In this document: positions 9,283 to 17,599 of the stretch, piece by piece
Numbering within the stretch: the first letter of the stretch is position 1
Layout: each line of letters opens with the position of its first letter
Assembly (NCBI RefSeq): GCF_004346165.1
Contig: NZ_SLZZ01000002.1
Location: 62,001-126,000 of the forward strand
Reading direction: 5' to 3'
Length of the DNA: 64,000 nt
From: Muricomes intestini
Lineage (GTDB): Bacteria; Bacillota; Clostridia; Lachnospirales; Lachnospiraceae
Translations under genes and position numbers: made by a program
The notes under the pieces: model-generated
What the model was told of the DNA's origin: nothing
Database searches by the model: none
The model's input: only the letters and a program-made list of their open reading frames with translations

Positions 9283-9318
9283 ACAAACGCCAGCTTTATT
9301 TAGTTAATGATTGAAATA

Positions 9319-10638
9319 TTACATAGATTGGTTAACTTCAAGGTCAATCTGCTTTAATACATCTTCAACTTCCATCTCGCCGTTCAGGGCGGAAATGATT
9401 AAACGTTTTTGTGCATCCCAACGTGCAGTATAGCCGTACCTTGCCTGAGAGAAAAGTTCCACGGAGGCTTTCTTAGCCGATGCGTTTAATGCTTCCCAAA
9501 TGACGGGTTCGGTCTGATACATCTCATCAATTGCAGCCTTTTGTTCAGCTGTCAGTTTGTCGACATTGTAAGGCTGAATCCCAAAAACTTCACTCATCCA
9601 TACCGGCGCTTTCTCTGGAGATGTGAACCACTTCATAAACTCAACACAGTTTTCCGGATACTTTGTTGCCGCACTTGCACACAATGCATGACCGCCAACA
9701 TATCCACTGGAGCCGAGCATGGGGCCAACCGTCCATTTACCTTCAAGATCTTTGTCACCCACAAATTTTTCACTGATAAGCGGCCCATTGGTGAAGCAGT
9801 ACATAGCCAGGGCCCCTTCGCGAAAAGCTGTATTGGCGCTGGTACCGAAATCACTGATGCCTTTACTGTAAAAGCTCTTCATAAATTCCAGTGCCTTTAC
9901 CCCGGCCTCAGAGTTTTCTGTGGATGTCATAGTTTCCATATCAAGATATTCGCCGCCATAGTCGGCAAAAACATTTTCCCAACTATAATTAATTGCATTT
10001 AGCTGATCATCTGCACCTTTGAACTGAAAACCCATCACGTCTCCGCCTGACTGTTTGGTGATGGCGGCAGCCATGGTTTTGACCTCATCCCAGCTTTCAG
10101 GCAACTTATCAAATCCATATTCTTTCATTATATCTGTGCGGTAATACATAAGGTAAGCTTCATAACTAATAGGAGCTGCATAAAGATGATCCTCAACTAT
10201 GCTTGCATCGATCAGAGAATCATACCTGTCTATTTCCTCTTCAGTATAGCCATTCTGTTCCAAAGGAAGTAGCAGGTCTGCCTCTACCATGGTTGAATCA
10301 AGACCCGCAGACAAATAAAATACATCTGGTCCGGATCCTGCTGCGACAGCCTGCTTAATCTGATCACGGCCGTCTGTCCAGGGCAGAACATTCAAATTGA
10401 CCTGGGTCGTCTCACTCTGAGCATTAAATTCGTCCACCATTTCTTTGATTTTTACCTCATCTATCAGAGGCAGCATCCAGAATTCAATAGTCTGTTTTTC
10501 TTTAGAAGCCGTCGATGACGATTCAGAATTACTGTTCGAGCTATTATCTGGGATCTCTTTCTTAGAGGATGACCCACAGCCTGCCATTGCAGTTATAAGT
10601 GCAGAAGCAAGAGCTAATGCCAGAAGTCTTTTTTTCAC
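9319..10638 (-). CDS. CUT1 extracellular sugar-binding lipoprotein
   Basis: This 439-residue solute-binding protein (family 1) is the receptor for the MalF/MalG-like permeases encoded downstream. The N terminus is a lipoprotein signal with lipobox TAMAGC, followed by a Ser/Asn-rich linker and text such as IEFWMLPL and AAGSGPDVFYLSAGLDS, which is typical of bacterial sugar-binding proteins. The start is judged to be GTG at 10638, because AAGGAGG is eight bases before it. In-frame ATGs at 10659 and 10671 lie upstream of, or overlap, that site and would add an improbable tail before the signal peptide. It follows the MDR dehydrogenase gene by 13 bases. Substrate is unknown. Confidence 0.92.
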   Translation of the reverse strand: MKKRLLALALASALITAMAGCGSSSKKEIPDNSSNSNSESSSTASKEKQTIEFWMLPLIDEVKIKEMVDEFNAQSETTQVNLNVLPWTDGRDQIKQAVAAGSGPDVFYLSAGLDSTMVEADLLLPLEQNGYTEEEIDRYDSLIDASIVEDHLYAAPISYEAYLMYYRTDIMKEYGFDKLPESWDEVKTMAAAITKQSGGDVMGFQFKGADDQLNAINYSWENVFADYGGEYLDMETMTSTENSEAGVKALEFMKSFYSKGISDFGTSANTAFREGALAMYCFTNGPLISEKFVGDKDLEGKWTVGPMLGSSGYVGGHALCASAATKYPENCVEFMKWFTSPEKAPVWMSEVFGIQPYNVDKLTAEQKAAIDEMYQTEPVIWEALNASAKKASVELFSQARYGYTARWDAQKRLIISALNGEMEVEDVLKQIDLEVNQSM

Positions 10639-10651
10639 TTGAATTGCCTCC

Positions 10652-11719
10652 TTATTCATTTTGATTGCCAAAAGTCAGCATCACTTTTATAACATTCTTT
10701 TTATCATTCATAGCTTTATCAAATGCCTTGTGGATATCTTTGAAGTCAAAATAATCGGTTGTCAGTTTCTTAAAATCTACTTTATCGCGGATCTGGCTCA
10801 TAAATCGTATCGTACGCGGTGTAAAGTGGTCGGTTCCCCCGGAGCCTTTGATGCGCAGCGTTCTCCAATTAATCTGGCCGATTTCCACAGGAATTTCATG
10901 GCCAGCCGTATGTCCCGTGAAGCTCACACGGCAGTTATGTCCGGCAATCTGAAATACAGCGTTGACGGCAGCATCATTGCCTGAACACTCCTGAATCAGG
11001 GACGGGCCTCCGCCTCCACAGATATCTTTCACTTCCTGATAGAAATTAGGTGAGGTGGGATCCAATGTATAATCAGCGCCGAACTCCTTCGCGATTTCAC
11101 GTCTGTTCGGAAGTGGGTCTACCATAATCGTGCGTGCATTTGCTGTTTTAGCAACAATCAACGAGGAAATACCTATTGGCCCGCAGCCGAAAACCAGCGC
11201 CGTATCGGATGCATCTACGTATCCTCCATTTCCCCAGATGGAGAAATAGCCTATGGAAAATGGTTCAACCCACGCACCATCCACATAGTCCCAGTTATCC
11301 GGGAGCCTATGAAGGTTGTGCTCATCACAGATCAGATACTCACCCATTCCTCCCGGAGTATCCGGCCCGAACCCGATTTCCTTGAAATTGAGGCAGGCTG
11401 ACGGCATTAGACCATCTTTGCAGTTCTGGCATATCCCACAAGCTACGACACACTCGCTTGTTACCTTATGTCCAACTTTGATTGTCTTCACATTCCTGCC
11501 CACTTCGACAACTTTTCCTGCAAACTCATGCCCGGGCACAAAAGGCTGGATATCATAACGGCCTTCCTTCGTCTTCCCTTCCAGCATCTCCACATCGGAA
11601 CCACAGACGCCGCAGGCATACACCTTCACCAGAACTTCATCATCCGTGATTGGTCTGAGGTCTACCTCTTCAACCCGCAGGTCATGAGGTCCATACAAAA
11701 ACGCTTGTTTACATTTCAT
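10652..11719 (-). CDS. Zinc-dependent medium-chain dehydrogenase (sorbitol/threonine DH-like)
   Basis: This 355-residue MDR-superfamily dehydrogenase should oxidise a polyol or sugar acid with NAD(P). The catalytic zinc site is visible as CGVCGSD near residue 38 and PGHEFAG near residue 66. The structural zinc cysteines follow the spacing C-x2-C-x2-C-x7-C (CGICQNC...SAC). The nucleotide-binding fold contains TALVFGCGPIGISSLIVAK. GGGAGGAT-type spacing upstream supports the start at 11719. It follows the broken KDPG aldolase gene by 24 bases in the same operon, so it probably acts in a sugar-acid or polyol pathway. Closest named relatives by look are L-iditol, L-threonine and galactitol-phosphate dehydrogenases; these cannot be separated here. 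Confidence 0.88.
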   Translation of the reverse strand: MKCKQAFLYGPHDLRVEEVDLRPITDDEVLVKVYACGVCGSDVEMLEGKTKEGRYDIQPFVPGHEFAGKVVEVGRNVKTIKVGHKVTSECVVACGICQNCKDGLMPSACLNFKEIGFGPDTPGGMGEYLICDEHNLHRLPDNWDYVDGAWVEPFSIGYFSIWGNGGYVDASDTALVFGCGPIGISSLIVAKTANARTIMVDPLPNRREIAKEFGADYTLDPTSPNFYQEVKDICGGGGPSLIQECSGNDAAVNAVFQIAGHNCRVSFTGHTAGHEIPVEIGQINWRTLRIKGSGGTDHFTPRTIRFMSQIRDKVDFKKLTTDYFDFKDIHKAFDKAMNDKKNVIKVMLTFGNQNE

Positions 11720-11743
11720 GTCTTTTATCCTCCCTTTTTTGGT

Positions 11744-12294
11744 TTATTTTTGTAGCAGGTGGACTGCAAATCCGCCGAACTCCTGCTTCAAATACACTGC
11801 AATTATATCTGCTCCTTTATATTTCACGGTTTTCATATCTGTCTCAAAACCTTTTTTATTCAAATCTGCAATTGCCGCATCGATATTGTTTGTCCGCACC
11901 GCAAGATGTATTGATGCCTACATGGGCAACCTCATAGCCAAGATAAGCTTCTCTCGCCACCTTACACTTTTCCGTGATTTCACCGAACTTTCTTTCTGCA
12001 ATTTCCTTTCTACTGCACATCCAGCTTCCACCCACTGCGAAGACAAAACCGACTTTTGCATATTCTTCAAGATTACCCTGGTTTATACCGCCCGTAGGAA
12101 TAAATCTTATGTCTGTAAAAGGTGCTGCCAGTTTTTTCATTGCGGCAAGTCCCCCGTACACATTAGCCGGAAAAAATTTGATAATCTTAACTCCCATCCA
12201 GCAGCGCTTTTGCAGTCTGAATTGCATTTGATGCATCTTCAAGTACAACCACCGGAACGATACCTGTCGTCCTCATTTTTTCTAGATTATTCAT
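11744..12294 (-). pseudogene. eda: KDPG/KHG aldolase with C-terminal VOC-like extension, broken by two internal deletions
   Basis: Three pieces of one protein lie in different frames. From ATG 12294 (GAGAGGAAG ahead) the frame reads MNNLEKMRTTGIVPVVVLED and runs to AKALLDGS then stop. In a second frame KIIKFFPANVYGGLAAMKKL...FIPTGGIN...AVGGSW continues to AHVGIN and a stop. A third frame resumes with HLAVRTNNIDAAIADL and ends GGFAVHLLQK at 11744. Intact homologues have about 100 residues between the first and second pieces, including the catalytic Glu and part of the barrel. They also have a VOC-like segment between the second and third. Both gaps are deletions that shift the frame, so no active aldolase is made. 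It sits in an otherwise intact sugar-acid operon. Confidence 0.85.
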
Positions 12295-12305
12295 TTCTTC
12301 CTCTC

Positions 12306-13361
12306 TCAATAGGTTTTTAATGGTATTTTTACATCTGCTGAAAGTTCCTGCAAAGATATAAGAACATCCTCCGGTATTGTAAATCCTTCTTCATATGCCA
12401 CCTTATATTTCTCCCACTCAATTTCACCCGGTGTGTAAATCCGCTCAGAGCCTTTTGCCTTAGGTGCCTGCCGCAATTCTCGTGACATCTCTTCCATGCG
12501 TCCTGCCAGAACGCCTTCTCCCAGGAACTGTTCTGCATCGACTGCCATAAAAGCATGACATACATTGTTCGGTTTTTCTGGCTCAAAGCACCAGCTTACA
12601 ATATCTCCTCCGATACTTGTACATCCGCCGGAAAGTATTCCCGTCAGTAGTTCCACCATAACCGCAAAGCCATATCCTTTATGCCGGGCAAATGGCTGCA
12701 TTGCTCCTTCATCAGGATAATTGCTGGGATCTGCCGTCGGGAGTCCATCTTTATCAACAATCCATGTATCCGGAATGGATTTTCTATCTTTCTTTGCCTG
12801 TACAACCTTCAAAGAAGCTACGTTACTCATTGCCACATCCAAAAAAACAGTAGGTGTCGTATTGGCAGGAGCCGCGTAGGCAAAAGGATTATTGCCTATC
12901 AACATGCCTTTTGCTCCCGGCACTGTCATATTTGGATCAACATTACTCATGGACAATCCAATCATGCCTTTATGAGCCGCAATATTTGCATAGTAACCGG
13001 CTGCCCCAAAATGACAACTGTTCTTTACAGTAACAAGTCCGAGTCCTGTTTTTTTTGCCTTCTCACATGCCACCTCCATTGCTTTGACGGAAGGTACCAT
13101 ACCAATACATTTTTCTGCATTCATAACTGCAAATCCCGGACCTTCTTTGACAATCTGCGGTTCTGCATGGATGTCAATGCCACCCACACGAATTTTTTTT
13201 ATGTAACCATACAGATTCTTGGTTCCATGGGAATTAGTACCAAGTGCATCGGTCTCTGCAAGCACCTCTCCGCAGATTTTTGCATAGTCTTCACGAAGTC
13301 CCTCTTTGACAAGCGCTGCTTTACAGAAATCTTTTAAATCCTGAATTTTAATTTTTCGCAT
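12306..13361 (-). CDS. Ldh-family (malate/L-lactate/diketogulonate) NAD(P) dehydrogenase
   Basis: This 351-residue protein belongs to the Ldh_2 superfamily (YlbC/AllD/DlgD type), which is distinct from classic Rossmann lactate dehydrogenases. Features include the early catalytic-His segment GTNSHGTKNLYGYIKK and the conserved NSCHFGAAGYYANIA. GNNPFAYAAP and LDVAMSNVA are further hallmarks of cofactor binding in this fold. Members reduce 2-oxo acids such as 2,3-diketo-L-gulonate or oxidise ureidoglycolate and malate. GGAGGAG precedes the ATG at 13361. Its position after an SDR mannonate/fructuronate-type reductase and before a KDPG aldolase remnant favours a sugar-acid substrate. Confidence 0.9.
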   Translation of the reverse strand: MRKIKIQDLKDFCKAALVKEGLREDYAKICGEVLAETDALGTNSHGTKNLYGYIKKIRVGGIDIHAEPQIVKEGPGFAVMNAEKCIGMVPSVKAMEVACEKAKKTGLGLVTVKNSCHFGAAGYYANIAAHKGMIGLSMSNVDPNMTVPGAKGMLIGNNPFAYAAPANTTPTVFLDVAMSNVASLKVVQAKKDRKSIPDTWIVDKDGLPTADPSNYPDEGAMQPFARHKGYGFAVMVELLTGILSGGCTSIGGDIVSWCFEPEKPNNVCHAFMAVDAEQFLGEGVLAGRMEEMSRELRQAPKAKGSERIYTPGEIEWEKYKVAYEEGFTIPEDVLISLQELSADVKIPLKTY

Positions 13362-13376
13362 TTTCCCTTTCTCCTC

Positions 13377-14192
13377 CTAAACACCCCAATATGCGGAGAA
13401 CCCTCCGTCGATAGGGATTACTGCTCCATTTACAAATGATGCTGCTTCCGAGCACAGCCAGATAACCGGACCGGCCATCTCAATTGGATCACCATAGCGT
13501 CCCATTGGTGTTTTATCCAGTACTTTCTGTCCCCGTTCCGTGGGAGCTCCATCTTCTTTCTGCATCAGAAATTGATTTTGCTGCGTTAGAAGGAATCCCG
13601 GTGCAATCGCATTCACCCTTATCTCTTGGCCGTAATTTTGATTAAAATGTACTGCCATCCACTGTGTAAAATTAGCAACAGCTGCTTTTGCACCGGAATA
13701 TGCGATTGTATTTGTCAATGGAATCATGGATGCCATGGAAGCAATATTAATAACATTCCCAGCTTTTTTCTCTGCGAAAACTTCTCCGAATACCTGCGTC
13801 GTCAAAACAGCTCCCATTACATTCAAATCAAAAACCCATCTTAGATCTTCAATAGCAATATGAAAGAAATCCTGCTCACAACTTGTGGTTGCACCCTTTT
13901 TGTTTCCGCCTGCCCCATTAATCAGCACATCTATTGACTCAAAGTGATCCAGGACAAATTTCTTTGCCGCTTCCAGACTCTCCCGTTTTAAAACATCAGT
14001 GGCACAGGCGATAGCTGTCCCGCCTTTTTCATTAATCTCATCTGCTACCGCCTGGGCTTTATCCTCAAACAAATCCAGAAGAGCCACTTGCATACCTTTT
14101 GCCGCCATTTCCTTTGCCATCTCACCACAGATAATACCGCCTGCTCCTGTAATGACAGCTGTCTTTCCTGTCACCTTAAAATCAACCTTCAT
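13377..14192 (-). CDS. SDR oxidoreductase, D-mannonate/fructuronate reductase-like
   Basis: This 271-residue short-chain dehydrogenase has the cofactor motif AVITGAGGIICGEMAKEM, the NNAG-equivalent VLINGAGGNKKG, the catalytic Ser region INIASMASM, and Tyr-x3-Lys as YSGAK. The C terminus reads GAVIPIDGGFSAYWGV. Overall it resembles the SDR-type fructuronate reductases (UxuB/YjmF of Bacillus), with the characteristic GGNKKGATT insert after the NAG motif. The likely reaction is NAD(P)H reduction of a keto-aldonate, but relatives act on several sugar acids. AGAGGGA precedes the start at 14192. It lies 15 bases upstream of the Ldh-family gene and 18 downstream of the TIM-barrel gene, clearly one operon. 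Confidence 0.87.
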   Translation of the reverse strand: MKVDFKVTGKTAVITGAGGIICGEMAKEMAAKGMQVALLDLFEDKAQAVADEINEKGGTAIACATDVLKRESLEAAKKFVLDHFESIDVLINGAGGNKKGATTSCEQDFFHIAIEDLRWVFDLNVMGAVLTTQVFGEVFAEKKAGNVINIASMASMIPLTNTIAYSGAKAAVANFTQWMAVHFNQNYGQEIRVNAIAPGFLLTQQNQFLMQKEDGAPTERGQKVLDKTPMGRYGDPIEMAGPVIWLCSEAASFVNGAVIPIDGGFSAYWGV

Positions 14193-14210
14193 ATTTTTTA
14201 TCCCTCTTTC

Positions 14211-15020
14211 TCAAAATAATTCTCTGACCTGTTTTCCTGCATTGTGGATCACATGTGCCGCATTTGGCAAATTTAGGACTTCCAATGATACATAGCCAGC
14301 ATATCCAATTTCCTGCAAAGTTCTGGTGATGCTCCTGAAATCAATATGCCCCTCGCCCGGAAGCCTGCGATTGCTATCTGCCAGATGCACATGTGAAATA
14401 GATTCTCCGACCTTATGTATTGTTCCTTGCATATCCCTGTCCTCAATATTAGAGTGAAACGTATCATATAAAAGTCCAATATTGGAGGGGCTGCCAATAT
14501 CACGAAGCAACTCCCACCCCGACTCCGTTGAGTTGATGAGGGATGCTTCATAGCGGTTAATCGGCTCCAGATTGATAACAATTCCCTTTTTATCTGCATA
14601 TTCTCCGATAGCAGATAATTCTCGAATCAAAAGTTCCCGTTCAATTTCAGGAGAAGAATCTCCCCCCTTTCCCCGGATCAATCCAACTGTTACATTGGCT
14701 CTCCCAAATTCCACAGCAAAATCGACATCAGCCTCCAGCCTTCTACGTGTCAGAGCCCGAATATGCTCTGACATTGATGTCATCGCCAGCCCTTCCATGC
14801 CTGCTGCCTGCCCCGTTGAAATCGTTGACACTTTCAAACTGTACCATGCCAACCCATTTTGGATAGAACTGATATCCAGCAGACCTGGGTCACTGATGAT
14901 TAGCTCTGCTGCATCAAAGCCGCTTTCCTTTATCCACTTCAGGGCTTGCTGGTATTCTTTTCCGGGAAAGGGAGCAAATATATTGTTAAACTGAACCGAT
15001 ATTGATGCACTTGTTTTCAT
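14211..15020 (-). CDS. Sugar phosphate isomerase/epimerase (xylose isomerase-like TIM barrel)
   Basis: This 269-residue protein has the AP endonuclease 2/xylose isomerase-like barrel, with metal-ligand segments such as IVINLEPINRYE, GLLYDTFHSNIED and ISHVHLADSNRRLPGEG. This matches the hydroxypyruvate isomerase/tagatose epimerase group, which isomerises ketoses or keto-acids. The ATG at 15020 is chosen over an in-frame ATG at 15080: GAGGTGG lies eight bases ahead, and the upstream ATG overlaps the operator palindrome at 15079-15105. It is the first gene of the long catabolic operon and so marks the 5' end of the transcript. Confidence 0.88.
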   Translation of the reverse strand: MKTSASISVQFNNIFAPFPGKEYQQALKWIKESGFDAAELIISDPGLLDISSIQNGLAWYSLKVSTISTGQAAGMEGLAMTSMSEHIRALTRRRLEADVDFAVEFGRANVTVGLIRGKGGDSSPEIERELLIRELSAIGEYADKKGIVINLEPINRYEASLINSTESGWELLRDIGSPSNIGLLYDTFHSNIEDRDMQGTIHKVGESISHVHLADSNRRLPGEGHIDFRSITRTLQEIGYAGYVSLEVLNLPNAAHVIHNAGKQVRELF

Positions 15021-15078
15021 AACATGCCACCTCGTTTTGTAATGATAGATTTTGCCGCCTTTGTCTTTTCTGTATTCC

Positions 15079-15105
15079 ATATACCGTATATCGTATACGG
15101 TATAT
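15079..15105. promoter_or_regulatory. 27-bp palindromic operator candidate
   Basis: Twelve-base arms (15079-15090 and 15094-15105) are perfectly complementary around the spacer TCG; the inner arm reads ATACCGTATA. It lies just downstream of the promoter -10 element and 59 bases ahead of the first start codon. That is the classic place for a repressor site. The form suggests a GntR/FadR-type regulator, but no such gene lies in the window, and the LacI gene at 28.5 kb is another candidate. Confidence 0.7.
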
Positions 15106-15114
15106 CATAGTATA

Positions 15115-15143
15115 ATGATAATATTTATGCCAGAGGTTGTCAA
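15115..15143 (-). promoter_or_regulatory. Sigma-A-type promoter of the catabolic operon
   Basis: On the minus strand TTGACA (15138-15143) is separated by exactly 17 bases from TATCAT (15115-15120). Transcription would start near 15108 and run through the palindrome into the TIM-barrel gene. Confidence 0.7.
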
Positions 15144-15341
15144 TACCTTTTACATATTTTGTATAATATTAACTGCTTATATCTTGTATTATTGTGCTAT
15201 TTTACCTTGTTATAGGGGAAGATCATATCTTAAAGTTGACTTTTCAAAAGAAATACTTCAGAATTCATGATATTTTTTGTATATAATATTCTTTATACCC
15301 TGTTTTTCAAATACAGTACACAGGTGATTTTTATTACATGG

Positions 15342-15506
15342 TATGATACAGGGTCAAAAGGTCATGCGTTTCATGCTTGCATGAAAAAGCATGACCTTAG
15401 GACCCATAAAACATGAGAAAGTAACCCGAATAGGGCGGATTTCGAATGTTTTTAGGATTGCGGGAGCACAAAGTGCGGAGCAATCCGTAGGTATCAGGAG
15501 GCAAAA
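15342..15506 (+). repeat. Structured intergenic repeat A, copy 1
   Basis: About 165 bases match 56421-56586 closely in the same orientation. The element contains a compound hairpin, with GGTCATGC pairing with GCATGACC outside and TTTCATGC with GCATGAAA inside. A second hairpin has GATTGC pairing with GCAATC around GCAC/GTGC. It ends with GTAGGTATCAGG. A third partial copy lies at 43868-43911. It fills most of the 540-base gap between the two operons and encodes nothing convincing. Confidence 0.85.
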
Positions 15507-15544
15507 AAGTAGCCGCACTTATGCAAACGAATGCATAGTGCGAC
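15503..15544 (-). terminator. Strong intrinsic terminator after iolE
   Basis: On the minus strand a 14-15 base-pair stem with one bulge (AGTCGCACT... paired with AGTGCGGCT) is followed by ACTTTTTT. It lies about 100 bases beyond the iolE stop and separates the two catabolic operons. Confidence 0.8.
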
Positions 15545-15645
15545 TAAATCACTTTCAACCCAAAAATACTTTGGGGATTATAAAATATTTTATTTTTCTT
15601 TTCGTTTTACCCTTTTTCGCTAAAGTGAAAGCGCCCCAGTCAAAT

Positions 15646-16548
15646 CTACAATCCCGTCTTCTCCTGAATAAACGTTCTTGCTTTCATAGCATATTCCAGG
15701 GGATTGGCCTTGGCCGGATCCTGCTCTGCCTCCACCAGCATCCACCCGGTGTAGTCATTTTCAGCCAAGACCTTGAAGATATGCTCGAAGGAGAGGCTGC
15801 CATCACCTGGAACTGTAAAGGTGCCATTTTTGACCGCATCAAGGAAGGACAGCTTTCCAGCCAGAGCCTCCCGGCGTTTTTCCTCGCGCACATCCTTGAG
15901 ATGAACATGGGCAATCCGTCCGATATATTTATCTATCAGAGTATCCACCGCTTCCTGTGTACCTTCAGAAAAATAGATATGGCCGGAGTCAAACAGCAGG
16001 TAGACATCCTCACTCGTTCCATCCATGAACCGGTCAATTTCCGCCGGTGTCTGTACTCCTGTTCCCATATGATGATGGAAACTGCACTTCATCCCTTTTT
16101 CTTTGGCAATGGCCCCCAGCTTATTCATCCCTGTCAGCAATTTATCCCATTCTTCATCAGTAAAGACCGGCTTCTGACCACCAAAAATCGGCACTGCCTG
16201 TCCCTGGATGCTGCCGCCCTGCTCGGAACAGCCAATCACTCCGGCTCCCATCTGGCTGAGAAAATCCAATTGCTTTTTAAAGGCTCCGATAGTTTCTTCT
16301 TCCGGCCCGGTGGTAAAAAAAGTGGAAAACCAGCAGTTACAGATCTGCACTCCCCGCAGATCCAGGGCTTTTTTCAACACCACCGGATCCTTTGGATATT
16401 TATTTCCGATTTCTGAGCCGGTAAAACCGGCCAGTGCCATCTCACTTACGCACTGCTCAAAAGTATTCTCAGCACCCAACTCAGGTAGATCATCATTGGT
16501 CCAGGCTATCGGTGCAATCCCCAGTTTGACTTTATTTTTTTCTAACAT
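15646..16548 (-). CDS. iolE: myo-Inosose-2 dehydratase-like protein (IolE)
   Basis: This 300-residue TIM-barrel protein resembles IolE, which dehydrates 2-keto-myo-inositol. Supporting segments are [17 protein letters not shown] at the N terminus, [13 protein letters not shown] in the middle, [13 protein letters not shown] and [10 protein letters not shown] for metal ligands, and the C-terminal [11 protein letters not shown]. The start ATG at 16548 follows GGAGG by nine bases; an in-frame TTG three codons earlier is less likely. It is the last gene of the second operon, directly after a Gfo/Idh gene, and it precedes a strong terminator. Together with IolG-type dehydrogenases this supports inositol-like cyclitol catabolism. 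Other iol genes (iolB, C, D, J) are absent here, so the pathway may be partial or encoded elsewhere. Confidence 0.88.
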   Translation of the reverse strand: MLEKNKVKLGIAPIAWTNDDLPELGAENTFEQCVSEMALAGFTGSEIGNKYPKDPVVLKKALDLRGVQICNCWFSTFFTTGPEEETIGAFKKQLDFLSQMGAGVIGCSEQGGSIQGQAVPIFGGQKPVFTDEEWDKLLTGMNKLGAIAKEKGMKCSFHHHMGTGVQTPAEIDRFMDGTSEDVYLLFDSGHIYFSEGTQEAVDTLIDKYIGRIAHVHLKDVREEKRREALAGKLSFLDAVKNGTFTVPGDGSLSFEHIFKVLAENDYTGWMLVEAEQDPAKANPLEYAMKARTFIQEKTGL

Positions 16549-16568
16549 CTGCCTCAACCTCCTTTTGA

Positions 16569-17570
16569 TTACTTATATAAACCCGGTTTATCAATCATTT
16601 TTACCGGTAAAAATCTGTCTGTACCCCGGGATCTATTCAGTACATCTGCTGCCACGCAAGCCGCATAACCATCCCAGGAGGAGGGCCCGGCAGGTCCGCC
16701 GTTTATTATCTTTTTCACCCAGTCAGCCATCTCAATATCGTAAGCTTCGATAAAGCGGTCTGCCCAGTCGGTCAGAAGCCTGGTTGAACGGGTCGCAGCT
16801 GTCCTTTTAACAACCGACATGGGATCGGGCAGATTAAGTGTACCCTTTTCACACACTACCTGGCACTGGATATCATAGCCATATCCATCGGCAACCTGGA
16901 CTTCCACGTCTATTCTGCCCCCATCCTCTGTCTCTAAGAGCACAATCTGCGGATTATCATAGCCTTCTGAGCATGAGGACTGTTTTACTTTCAATACCTG
17001 GGCATTTTTATATTCAGCTCCCAGGAGCCAGCGGCAGACATCCAGTTCGTGAATTGCTACATTGGTGATACCCATTTCAGTTTTAAAGCCAGGCCCCTGT
17101 GCAACGTTTCGGTGGCAGGCATGGATCATCAGTGGAGCACCTAATTCTCCTGAATCGATCACCCGCTTCATTTCAGCATACCCGGGATCATAGCGGCGCA
17201 TAAATCCTACCTGTACCAGCTTCTTATTATGTTTTTCTTCTTCCTCCATAATAGCTTCACAGTCAGCCGCGGTAACCGCCAGCGGCTTTTCACAAAAGAC
17301 CTGTTTACCCAGTTTTACAGCTTCCAACACATATTTTGCATGGGAATCATCAGAAGAGGTAATCACTACCGCCTCTACCTCCGGAGCATGAATCAGCTCT
17401 TCTCCGGTTTCATAAACCCCAGCTACACCGTAAAGCTCTGAAACCTTCTGCGCTGCCTCAACAAAATAGTCAGCGCAGGCTACTACTTCTGACTGCGGAA
17501 TCAGGTACTGGAGGCGGTGTATATGTTTCTTTCCAATCGCTCCACAGCCAATCACACCAATTTTAAGCAT
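16569..17570 (-). CDS. Gfo/Idh/MocA family oxidoreductase, second paralogue
   Basis: This 333-residue protein has Rossmann motif [13 protein letters not shown], the EKP motif (CEKPL) and the family barrel domain. It is a close paralogue of the protein at 4143-5147, with long shared stretches such as [12 protein letters not shown] and [19 protein letters not shown]. Like that protein it has NVAIH where canonical inositol dehydrogenases have Asp-x-x-x-His. AAAGGAG lies before the ATG. It lies 20 bases before iolE and 29 bases after the permease gene, so it is part of an inositol-like operon. It probably uses NAD(P) on a cyclitol, sugar or glycoside. Confidence 0.89.
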   Translation of the reverse strand: MLKIGVIGCGAIGKKHIHRLQYLIPQSEVVACADYFVEAAQKVSELYGVAGVYETGEELIHAPEVEAVVITSSDDSHAKYVLEAVKLGKQVFCEKPLAVTAADCEAIMEEEEKHNKKLVQVGFMRRYDPGYAEMKRVIDSGELGAPLMIHACHRNVAQGPGFKTEMGITNVAIHELDVCRWLLGAEYKNAQVLKVKQSSCSEGYDNPQIVLLETEDGGRIDVEVQVADGYGYDIQCQVVCEKGTLNLPDPMSVVKRTAATRSTRLLTDWADRFIEAYDIEMADWVKKIINGGPAGPSSWDGYAACVAADVLNRSRGTDRFLPVKMIDKPGLYK

Positions 17571-17599
17571 CTCTTCTTCTCCTTTTACATATTATGTTT

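Noticed and set aside
11718-12320. Plus-strand open frame of 200 codons opposite the broken aldolase
   Set aside because: It is antisense to clear aldolase segments and arises from the loss of stops in the opposite strand.
15391-16416. Long plus-strand open frame opposite iolE and repeat A
   Set aside because: It is antisense to a well-supported IolE gene, begins inside a repeat and has no ribosome site or family match.
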